A DNA stretch of 64,000 bases from Allonocardiopsis opalescens (GTDB taxonomy: Bacteria > Actinomycetota > Actinomycetes > Streptosporangiales > Streptosporangiaceae), in contig NZ_PVZC01000001.1 of the NCBI RefSeq assembly GCF_003002095.1, positions 434,001 to 498,000 on the forward strand, given 5' to 3'. Position numbers and translations under genes: made by a program. The notes beneath the pieces are model-generated. The model did not search any database. It was not told where the DNA came from and saw only the letters and a list, made by a program, of their open reading frames with translations. This document shows, in pieces, positions 36,541 through 47,200 of the stretch; position 1 is the stretch's first letter; each line of letters opens with the position of its first letter.

Positions 36541-37778
36541 CCCGCTACGCCGAGCTGGCGGCCGAGTACGGCACACCGCTGTACGTCTACGACCTGGACC
36601 GCGTCGCCGAGGCCCGCCGCGCGCTGTTCGCCGCGCTGCCCGAGTCCTTCGAGCTGTACTACGCGATGAAGGCGAACCCGCACCCCGAGGTGGCGGCGGT
36701 GCTGCGCGAGGACCCCGACCGGGCCTGCCGCGCCGAGATCAGCTCCACCGGGGAGCTGGCCGCCGCGCTCGCCGCGGGCTTCCCGGCCGGGGACTGCCTC
36801 TACACCGGCCCCGGCAAGACCGCCGCCGAACTCGACGCGGCCATCGGGGCGGGGGTGCGCACCTTCTCGGTGGAGTCCCCCGGCGACCTGCGCCACATCG
36901 GCGCCGCGGCCCGGCGGCACGGCGCGGTCGCCGACTGCCTGCTGCGGATCAACAGCGTGTCGGCGAGCGCGTCCACCAGCATCCGGATGACCGGGGCGCC
37001 CTCCCAGTTCGGCATCGACCGGGAGACCCTGGACGAGCTGCTGCCCGAGCTGCTGCGGGTGCCGGGCACCCGGATCGCCGGCGCGCACTTCTTCCCACTG
37101 AGCAACGCCAAGGACGAGGCCAGCCTGCTCGCCGAGTTCGAGCACACCCTGGCCGTCGCAGCCGAACTCCGCGACACCCTCGGGCTGCCGGTCCGGCTGC
37201 TCGACATCGGCGGCGGCTTCGCCATGCCCTACGGCGTGCCGGGGGAGCGGCCCAGGTACGACAAGCTGCGCTCCGGCCTGGAGGCCGCCCTGGACGCGCG
37301 CTTCCCGGACTGGCGCGAGGGCACGCCGCGCTTCGCCTGCGAGTCCGGCCGCTACCTGGTCGGCGGCTGCGGCGAGCTGCTGTGCGGCGTCGTCAACGTC
37401 AAGGAGAGCCGGGGCCGCGGCTTCGCCATCCTCGACGGCGGCATCAACGTCTTCGGCGGGATGGCGGGCCTCGGCCGGCTGCTGCCGGTCGCGGTGCGCC
37501 CCTCCGGCGCCGAGGCGAGCCGGCGCGCCACCCTGGCCGGGCCGCTGTGCACGCCCGGCGACTTCCTGGGCCGCGAGGTCGAGGTCCCGCCGCTGGCCGA
37601 GGGCGACGTCGTGGCGGTGCCCAACGCCGGCGCCTACGGCGTGACCGCGAGCCTGCTCATGTTCCTCGGCAGGCCCGCCGCCACCGAGGTGGTCGTCCGC
37701 GGCGGCGAGGTCGTCTCGGTCTCCCGCATCGAGCACCGCAGGAACTTCGACGTGCCGCGAGCCGGCGCGCACCGATGA
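36537..37778 (+). CDS. PLP-dependent decarboxylase, DapDC/ODC fold-type III, carrier-tethered amino acid type
   Basis: 413 residues. GTG start with GGAGG 6 nt upstream, overlapping the ligase stop. The N-terminal beta/alpha barrel carries the PLP lysine in YYAMKANPHPE (K45). HFFPLSN and the glycine-rich DIGGGFA bind the cofactor. The C-terminal motif is CTPGD (Cys338) where true diaminopimelate decarboxylases have CESGD; ESGRYLVG and NAGAYG are also present. This pattern resembles decarboxylases acting on acyl-carrier-bound amino acids (BtrK in butirosin, VinO in vicenistatin). Expected reaction: removal of the alpha-carboxylate from the aminoacyl thioester made by the ligase, giving a beta- or gamma-aminoacyl starter. 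It lies between the ligase and PKS C, whose first domain is an ACP. Family assignment is strong; the substrate is inferred. Confidence 0.85.
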   Translation: MTRYAELAAEYGTPLYVYDLDRVAEARRALFAALPESFELYYAMKANPHPEVAAVLREDPDRACRAEISSTGELAAALAAGFPAGDCLYTGPGKTAAELDAAIGAGVRTFSVESPGDLRHIGAAARRHGAVADCLLRINSVSASASTSIRMTGAPSQFGIDRETLDELLPELLRVPGTRIAGAHFFPLSNAKDEASLLAEFEHTLAVAAELRDTLGLPVRLLDIGGGFAMPYGVPGERPRYDKLRSGLEAALDARFPDWREGTPRFACESGRYLVGGCGELLCGVVNVKESRGRGFAILDGGINVFGGMAGLGRLLPVAVRPSGAEASRRATLAGPLCTPGDFLGREVEVPPLAEGDVVAVPNAGAYGVTASLLMFLGRPAATEVVVRGGEVVSVSRIEHRRNFDVPRAGAHR

Positions 37779-37886
37779 GGTGACCCGCCCTCCGGCGCGG
37801 CCCGCCCCCGTCCGCGGGCGCGGGCCCGAAGGGCGCACCGGAACCGATGTGCAGCATCCCCCTGGGCCTGCCGAGTGGAGTACACG

Positions 37887-38270
37887 ATGAGCGGATCCGA
37901 AGAACTCGCCCCGGCCGGCGCCACCGCGACCGGGGGCGCGCCCGGCGGCCCCTCTCTGGCGCGGCGGCTCTCCGGCCTGCCTCCCCACGAGCAGGAACGG
38001 GTGCTGGTGGACCTGGTGTGCGCGCAGGCCGCCGCGGTGCTGCGCGCGGTGGTGCCGGAGCGGGCGGGCGAGGTCCCCCCGGAGCTGCCCTTCAAGGAGG
38101 TGGGCTTCGACTCCCTGGCCGCCGTCCAGCTGCACGCCCGGCTGGTGGCGGAGACCGGCCTGCCGCTGCCGGTGACGATCGCCTTCGACCACCCCACCCC
38201 GCTCCAGATCGCCCGGCACCTGCGCGCCGAGGCGCTGGGCCTCTCCCCGCAGGCGCCGGCCGCCCCGGCC
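37887..38270 (+). other. PKS C loading ACP
   Basis: A single carrier domain opens the protein: [14 protein letters not shown] with the phosphopantetheine Ser near 38112. There is no AT, CoA-ligase or KSQ domain before it, so the starter must be delivered by a separate enzyme. The same layout occurs in the first PKS of amino-started macrolactam systems such as vicenistatin VinP1. The adjacent ligase and decarboxylase are the obvious supply. Confidence 0.88.
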
Positions 38271-41200
38271 CCCGCCGCCCCGGCCGCCGCGGACGCCGAC
38301 CCGGTCGCCATCGTCGGCATGGCCTGCCGCTACCCCGGCGGGGTGGCCTCGGCCGAGGACCTGTGGCGGCTGGTCATGGACGAGCGCGAGGTGCTGTCCG
38401 GCTTCCCCGAGGACCGCGGCTGGGACCTGGACGGGCTCTTCGACGCCGACCCCGACGCCCCGGGCAAGAGCTACGTGCGCCAGGGCGGCTTCCTGGACAC
38501 CGCCACCCTCTTCGACGCCGACCTCTTCGGGATCAACCCCCGCGAGGCGCTGGCCATGGACCCCCAGCAGCGCCTGATGCTGGAGACCTGCTGGGAGGCG
38601 CTGGAGCGCACGGGCGTCGACCCGAACTCGCTGCGGGCCAGCCGCACCGGCGTCTTCGTCGGCGCCGAGGTGCACGAGTACGGCGTGCGCGTGCACGAGG
38701 CGCCGGACGGCCTCGACGGCTACCTGATGACCGGCAACGCGCCCAGCGTCGTCTCCGGCCGGGTCGCCTACCTGCTCGGCCTGGAGGGCCCGGCGGTCAC
38801 CGTCGACACCGCCTGCTCCGGCTCCGTCGTCTCCCTGCACCTGGCCGCCCAGTCGCTGCGCCGCGGCGAGTGCTCGCTGGCGCTGGCGGGCGGCGTGGCC
38901 GTGATGGGCAGCCCCGGCATGTTCACCGCCTTCAGCCGGCAGCGGGGCCTGGCCCCCGACGGCCGGTGCAAGGCCTTCGCCGCGGCGGCCGACGGCACCG
39001 GCTTCTCCGAGGGCATCGGCGTGCTCGTGCTGGAACGGCTCTCCGACGCCCGCCGCAACGGCCACGAGGTGCTGGCGCTGGTGCGCGGCACCTCCGTCAA
39101 CCAGGACGGCGCCAGCAACGGCCTGACCGCCCCCAACGGACTGGCGCAGCAGCGGCTGATCCAGCAGGCGCTGGCCGACGCCGGGCTGCGTGCCGCCGAC
39201 GTCGACGCCGTCGACGCCCACGGCACCGGCACCCGCCTGGGCGACCCCATCGAGGCGCAGGCGCTCATCGCCACCTACGGGCAGGGGCGCGAGGAGGGGC
39301 GGCCGCTCCACCTGGGCTCGGTCAAGTCCAACCTCGGCCACACCCAGGCGGCCGGCGGGGTGGCCAGCCTGATCAAGATGGTGCTCGCGATGCGGCACGG
39401 CGTGCTGCCGCGCACCCTGCACGTCGACGCGCCCACCCCGCACGTGGACTGGTCGGCCGGCGGCGTCGAGCTGCTGACCGAGACCGTCCCGTGGCCCGAC
39501 ACCGGGCGCCCCCGCCGGGCGGGGGTGTCGGCCTTCGGCATCAGCGGCACCAACGCGCACGCCATCCTCGAACAGGCGCCCGCGGCCGAGGACACCGCCG
39601 AACCGGAGGAGCCGGGGGAGACGGAGCCCCGCGCGGCCGCCCCCGTGCCGCTGGTGCTGTCCGCCCGCGGCGGCGCGGCACTGCGCGAGCAGGCCCGGCG
39701 GCTGCGCGCCTTCGCCGCGGACCGGCCCGGCCTGGCCCTCGCCGACCTCGGCTACTCGCTGGCGGCCACCCGCGCCTCGCTCGACCACCGCGCGGTCGTC
39801 CTGGCCGGCGACCGCGCCGAACTGCTGCGCGGCCTGGACGCCGTCGCCGAGCCCGACACCGCGCCCGCCGGAGCGCGGGTGGTGCGGGGCACCGCCGGCG
39901 GCGGCAGGCTCGCCTTCCTGTTCACCGGGCAGGGCAGCCAGCGGCTCGCCATGGGCCGCGAGCTGTACGACGCCTACCCCGCCTTCGCCGACGCGCTTGA
40001 AGACGTGTGCGGCCATCTCGACCTCCAGCTGGAGACGCCGCTGCTCGACCTGCTGTTCGGCGAGCCCGGCTCCGAGGCGGCGGCGCTGCTGGACCGGACC
40101 GGCTACGCCCAGCCCGCCCTGTTCGCCGTCGAGGTCGCCCTGTACCGGCTGGTGGAGTCCTTCGGGCTGCGGCCCGACTTCCTGGCCGGGCACTCGATCG
40201 GCGAGCTGGCCGCCGCGCACGCGGCCGGCGTCTTCCCGCTGGAGGACGCCGCCATGCTGGTGGCCGCCCGCGGCCGCCTCATGCAGGAACTGCCCGCGGG
40301 CGGGGCGATGGCGGCGGTCCAGGCCGACCCGGCCGAGGTGGCGCCGCTGCTGGCGGGACGCGAGGACGAGGTCGGCATCGCCGCGTTCAACGGGCCCGAG
40401 GCGGTGGTGGTCTCCGGCGCCGAGCACGCGGTGCTCGACGTCGTCGGCCGGCTGTCGGCCGCCGGCCACCGCACCCGGCGGCTGCGCGTCAGCCACGCCT
40501 TCCACTCCCCGCTGATGGAGCCGATGCTCGCGGACTTCCACCGGGTGGCGCGCGAGGTGGCCTACGCGCCGCCGCGCGTCCCGGTGGTGTCCAACGCGAC
40601 CGGCCGCCCCGCCCCGGCCGAGGAGCTGTGCTCGCCGGAGTACTGGGTGCGGCACGTGCGCGGCTCCGTGCGCTTCCACGACGCGATCCGCTACCTGGAG
40701 GGCGAGGGCGTCACCACCTACCTGGAGCTGGGCCCCGACGGCGTGCTCTCCGGGATGGGCGCCGAGTGCGTCGCGCCCGGCGGCGGCGCGGTGCTCGTCC
40801 CGGCGCTGCGCCGCGACCGCGGCGAGGCCGAGCAGCTGCTGACCGCCCTCGCGACGGCGCACGTGCGCGGCGCGCGCACCGACTGGGCGGCGCCGCTCGC
40901 CCGGGTCGGCGCCCGGCGCACCGAGCTGCCGACCTACCCCTTCCAGCGCCGCCGCTTCTGGCTCAGCCCCGAGCCGGCGTCGGGCGACGCCCGCGGCCTC
41001 GGCCAGCGGCCGACCGGCCACCCGCTGGTGCGCGCCGCCGTGGGCCTGCCCGGCGACGGGCGCACGGTGCTGACCGGGCGGCTCGCGCTGCGCACCCACC
41101 CCTGGCTGGCCGAGCACGCCATCGCGGGCACCGTGCTGCTGCCCGGCACCGCCTTCGTGGAACTGGCGCTGCGCGCCGGGGAGGAGTGCGGCCACCCGCG

Positions 41201-44200
41201 GCTGGCCGAGCTGACCCTGGAGGCGCCGCTGGTCCTGCCGCCGCAGGGCGGTGTGGCGCTGCGGGTCACCGCGGGCGCCCCCGACGCCTCCGGGCTCCGC
41301 TCCGTCGAGGTGCACGCGCGGCCCGAGGACGCGGCGGACGAGGAGTGGACCCGGCACGCCTCGGGGAGCCTGGCCGCCGCAGCCCCGGCCGAGGACACCG
41401 CCGACCTGAGCGTCTGGCCGCCCGAGGGCGCGAGCCCGCTCGCGGTCGACGGGGTCTACGCGGAGCTGCGGGAGCGGCACTACGAGTACGGCCCGCTGTT
41501 CCGCGGGCTGCGCGCCGCCTGGCGCCGCGGGGACGAGATCTTCGCCGAAGTGGCCCTGCCCGGGGAGGCGGCCGACCAGGCCGCCCGCTTCGGGCTGCAC
41601 CCCGCGCTGCTGGACGCCGCCCTGCACGCCACCGACCTGGGCGGCGCGGAGCGGACCGACACCGTGCTGCCCTTCGCCTGGTCCGGCGTCACCCTGCACG
41701 CCGCCGGCGCCACCGCGCTGCGGGTGCGCATCGCACCGGCCGGGCCCGACACCGTCACGCTGGCGGCGGCCGACGCCACCGGCGCCCCCGTCGCCTCCGT
41801 GGCGGCGCTGGCGATGCGGCCGGTCGCGGTCGACGGGCTCGCCGCCGGCGGCGCGGCCCGCGAGGCGCTGTTCCGGCTGGACTGGGTGCCCGCCCCGCAA
41901 GGCGCCGGCCCCGCCGCCGGGCCCGTCGGGCTGCTCGGCGAGGACCCCTTCGGCCTGGCGTCGGTGCTGCCCGGCGTCCCCGCCTACCGCGACGGCGCGG
42001 AGCTGCTCGCCGCCCTCTCCGGCCCGGCCCCCGCCGTCGCGCTGCTGTCCTGCCGGGGCGCCGGCGGCGGCCTGCCGGCCGCGCTGCACGCGGCCGCGAA
42101 CGGGACCCTGGCGCGGCTGCGCGAGTGGCTGGCCGACGAGCGCTCGGCCGGTGCCCGGCTGGCCGTGGTGACGCGCGGCGCGGTCGAGGCCGTCCCCGGC
42201 GAGGGCGTGTCCGACCCGGCCGCCGCCGCCGTGTGGGGCCTGGTGCGGACCGCGCAGGCCGAGCACCCCGACCGGCTGGTCCTGGTCGACCTGGACGGAG
42301 CGCCGGAGTCCGCGCGGGCGCTCGCCGACGCGCTGCGCACCGGCGAGCCGCAGCTGGCCGTGCGCGCGGGCGCCCCCCTCGTCCCGAGGCTGGCCAGAGC
42401 CGCCCGGCCCGGGGGCGAGCCGCCCGCGGCGGGGCGGCCGGCGGGCCTGGCCGAGGGCACGGTGCTGGTCACCGGCGGCACCGGCGGGCTGGGCGGCCTG
42501 GTCGCCCGCCACCTGGCCGCCGAGCACGGCGTCCGCCGGCTGCTGCTGGCCGGCCGGCGCGGCCCGGACGCGCCCGGCGCGGCCGGACTCGTCGCGGAGC
42601 TGGCCGAGCTCGGCGCGGCGGCCGAGGTGGCGGCCTGCGACGTGGCGGACCGCGACGCCCTCGCCGCGCTCATCGCGGCCGTCCCGGCCGAGGCGCCGCT
42701 GACCGGGGTGGTGCACCTCGCGGGCGTGCTGGACGACGGCGTCGTTACGGCGCTGACGGCCGAGCGGATGGACGGCGTCCTCGCGGCGAAGGCGGACGCG
42801 GCCTGGCACCTGCACGAGCTGACCGCGGACCTGGACCTGCGCCTGTTCGCGCTGTTCTCGTCGGTGTCGGGCGTGCTCGGCGGCGCGGGCCAGGGCAACT
42901 ACGCCGCCGCCAACGCCTTCCTGGACGGCCTCGCCCTGCACCGCCGCGCCGCCGGGCTGCCCGCCGTCTCGCTGGCCTGGGGGCCCTGGGAGCGGGCCGG
43001 GGGCATGGCGGCCCGGCTGGGCGCGACCGACCTGGCGCGGATGGCCCGCGAGGGCGCCCGCGCGCTGACCGACGCCGACGGGCTCGCCCTGCTCGACGCC
43101 GCCCTCGATCTCGGCGAGCCGCTGCTGGTCCCGGCCCGGTGGGACCGCTCCGCGCTGCGGCGCGCCGCGGCGGGCGAGCTGCCCGCCGTGCTGCGCGGCC
43201 TGGCCGGGCCGGCGCCGCGCCGTGTCGCCAGGGAGGCCGGCGGCGCGCCGGCCGAGACGCCGCTGGCGCACCGGCTGGCCGGGATGGCCGAGGCCGAGCG
43301 CGCCCGCCACCTGCTCGACCTGGTCCGCTCGCACGCGGCCGCCGTCCTCGGCCACGACGGCGCCTGGGCGGTGGAGTCCGACCGCGCCTTCACCGAGCTC
43401 GGCTTCGACTCGCTCACCGCGGTGGAGCTGCGCAACCGGCTCACCGGCGCCACCGGCGTCCGGCTCGCGGCCACCCTCGTCTTCGACTACCCCAACCCCG
43501 TCGCCCTCGCCGGGCACATCGCCGAGAAGCTGCTCGGGACGGCCGTCCGCGCGGACGAACCCGCCCCGGCGGCCGCCGCCGGCGGCGACGAGCCGATCGC
43601 GATCATCGCGATGAGCTGCCGCTACCCGGGCGGGGTGGCGAGCCCCGAGGACCTGTGGCGGCTGGTGGCCGACGGCCGGGACGGCGTGGCGCCCTTCCCG
43701 ACCGACCGCGGCTGGAACCTGGCCGGCATCTACGACCCCGAGCCCGGCCTGCCGGGCCGCACCTACGTGCGCGAGGGCGGCTTCCTCTACGACGCCGCCG
43801 AGTTCGACGCCGAGCTCTTCGGGATCAGCCCGCGCGAGGCGCTGGCGATGGACCCGCAGCAGCGCCTGCTGCTGGAAGCCTCCTGGGAGGCCTTCGAGCG
43901 GGCCGGCATCCCCGCCGACAGCCTGCGCGGCAGCAGGACCGGCGTGTTCGCCGGGGTGATGTACCACGACTGGGGGACCCGCCTGGCGCACGTCCCCGAC
44001 GACCTGGCCGGCTACCTGGGCAACGGCAGCCTGGCCAGCGTCGTGTCCGGCCGGGTGTCCTACGTCTTCGGCCTCGAAGGGCCCGCGGTGACGGTCGACA
44101 CGGCCTGCTCGTCCTCGCTGGTCGCCCTGCACCTGGCCGTCCAGGCGCTCCGCAACGGCGAGTGCGCGCTCGCGCTGGCCGGTGGCGTCACGGTGATGGC

Positions 44201-47200
44201 CACCCCGGACACCTTCGTCGACTTCGGCCGGCAGCGCGGGCTCTCCTCGGACGGCCGGTGCCGCTCCTTCGCCGACGCCGCCGACGGGGTCGGCTGGTCG
44301 GAGGGCGTCGGCCTCCTGGTGCTGGAGCGGCTTTCGGACGCGCGCCGCAACGGGCACCAGGTGCTCGCCGTCGTACGGGGTTCGGCGGTCAACCAGGACG
44401 GGGCGTCCAACGGGCTGACCGCGCCGAACGGCCCCTCGCAGCAGCGGGTGATCCGGCAGGCGCTCGCGGCGGCGGGGGTACCAGCGGCCGAGGTGGACGT
44501 GGTGGAGGCGCACGGCACCGGCACCACGCTCGGCGACCCGATCGAGGCGCAGGCGCTGCTGGACACCTACGGCCAGGACCGGCCCGAGGGGCGGCCGCTG
44601 TACCTGGGCTCGATCAAGTCCAACCTCGGGCACACCCAGGCCGCCGCCGGCGTCGCGGGGGTGATCAAGGCCGTGCAGGCGATGCGGCACGGGGTGATGC
44701 CGAAGACCCTGCACGTGGACGCCCCGTCCTCGCAGGTGGACTGGTCGGCCGGGGCCGTGGAGCTGCTGACCGAGCCGCGCCCCTGGGAGGCCGACGGGCG
44801 TCCGCGCCGGGCCGGGGTGTCGTCCTTCGGGATCAGCGGCACCAACGCGCACGTCATCATCGAGCAGCCGCCGGCCGAGGAACCGGCCGGTGCCGCGGCC
44901 GAGCCCGCCGCCGATGCTCCGGCCGCGCCGGTGGTGCCGGTCGTGGTCTCGGGCCGGGGCGAGCGCGGGCTGGCCGGTCAGGCCGGGCGGCTGGCCGCCT
45001 TCCTGGCCGGGGACGAGGCGAGCGGCCTGCCCGAGGTCGCGGCGGCGCTGGTCGGCACGCGTTCGGCGCTGGACCACCGGGGCGTGGTGCTCGCGGCCGA
45101 CCGCGCCGAGGCCCTGGCCGGGCTGCGCGCCCTGGCGGCGGGCGAGCCGCACCCGGGCCTGGTGCGGGGGGTCGCCCGCGAGGGCGGCCTGGCGGTGCTC
45201 TTCTCCGGGCAAGGCTCCCAGCGGCTCGGCATGGGCCGCGAACTGCACGGCGCCTTCCCGGTGTTCGCCGCGAACTTCGACGCCATCTGCGCCGAGTTCG
45301 ACGCGCTGCTCCCCGAGCCGCTGCGCGAGGTGCTGTGGGCCGAACCGGAATCGGAGCGCGCGGGCCTGGTCGACCAGACGCTCTTCACCCAGGCGGGGCT
45401 GTTCGCCTTCGAGGTGGCGCTGTTCCGGCTGGTGGAGTCGTGGGGGGTGCGCCCGGACTTCCTGGCGGGCCACTCGATCGGCGAGATCAGCGCGGCGCAC
45501 GTCGCGGGCGTACTCACCCTGGCCGACGCGTGCGCCCTGGTGGCGGCACGGGGCCGGCTGATGCAGGCGCTCCCGGACGGCGGCGTGATGCTCGCGGTGC
45601 AGGCCGCCGAGGACGAGGTGCTGCCGTACCTGGCCGGTGTCGAGGACCGGGTGGGGATCGCGGCCGTCAACGGCCCCGCCGCCGTCGTCGTCTCCGGCGC
45701 CCGCGAGGCCGTGGCCGGGATCGCCGCCCGGCTGGCCGAGGCGGGGCACAAGACCCGCGAGCTGCGGGTCTCGCACGCCTTCCACTCGCCGCTGATGGAC
45801 CCGATGCTCGCGGAGTTCGAGGCCGCGATCGCGGATCTGCGCTTCCAGGCGCCGACCGTCCCCGTGGTGTCCAACGTGACCGGCGGCCTCGCGGGAGACG
45901 AGATCGCCACCCCCGGTTACTGGGTCCGGCACGTGCGCGCCGCGGTGCGCTTCGGCGACGGCGTCCGGACCCTGCACGGCCAGGGCGTGCGTGCCTTCCT
46001 GGAGATCGGCCCCGACAGCGTGCTGACGGCCATGGGCCAGGGCGCCGCGCCCGAGGAGGCCAACGCGGTCTTCGTCCCCGCCGCCCGCCGCGACCGCGAC
46101 GAGCCGCGCCAGGCCGTCACCGCGCTGGCCGAGCTGCACGCCCACGGCGTCCGCGTCGACTGGACCCCGCTGCTCCCCGGGCGGGCGGTGGCCGGCGCCC
46201 TGCAGGCGCGGCCGGAGCTGCCCACCTACGCCTTCCAGCGGCAGCGCTACTGGCTGAACGCGTCCGGAACGGCGGCCCAGGGCGGCGACGCCGCCGGCTT
46301 CGGCCAGGCCGCCGCCGGGCACCCGCTGCTGGGCGCCGTGGTCGCCGACCCCGACGGCGACGCGGTCACCCTGACCGGCCGCCTCTCGCTGGACACCCAC
46401 CCCTGGCTGGCCGACCACCAGGTGCACGGCACCGTGCTGGTGCCCGGCACCGCGCTGGTGGAGCTGGCGGTCCGGGCCGGCGACGAGGTCGGCCGCCCGG
46501 TACTGGACGAGCTGACCCTGGAAGCGCCGCTGCCGGTGCCCGAGGACACCGGCGTCGCGGTGCAGGTCCGCGTCGACCCCGCCGAGGAGTCCGGGGACCG
46601 GCGGCTCCGCGTCTACGCCCGCCCGGACGGTGCCGGCGCGGACGGCGAGTGGACCCGCCACGCCACCGGGCTGCTGCGGGCCGCCGCCGACGCGCCCGCG
46701 GAGCCGGCCGAGCTGTCGGTCTGGCCGCCGCTGGGCGCCGAACCGCTGGACATCGGCGGCCGCTACGGCGAACTGGCCCGCGAGGGCCTGGAGTACGGGC
46801 CCGCCTTCCAGGGGCTGCGGGCCGCCTGGCGGCGCGGCGCGGAGGTCTACGCCGAGGTCGCGCTGCGCGATGAGGAGCGGGTCGACGCCGAGCGCTACCG
46901 GCTGCACCCCGCGCTCTTCGACGCCGCCCTGCACATCGCCGGCCTCACCGGGGCGGCCGAGGCGTCGGCGCTGCCCTTCAGCTGGACCGGCGTCGGCGTC
47001 TCCACGGGCGGTGCCGCCTCGCTGCGGGTGCGCGTGTCGGGCACTGCGTCCGGCGCCTTCTCCCTCGCGCTGGCGGACGCCTCGGGAGCCCCCGTCGCCT
47101 CGGTGGCGGCGCTGGCGACGCGGCCCGTCGCCCCCGAGCAGCTCCGCGCCCCGGGCGGGCGCGACTCCCTGTACGCGCTGCGGTGGGTCCCGGTACCGGC

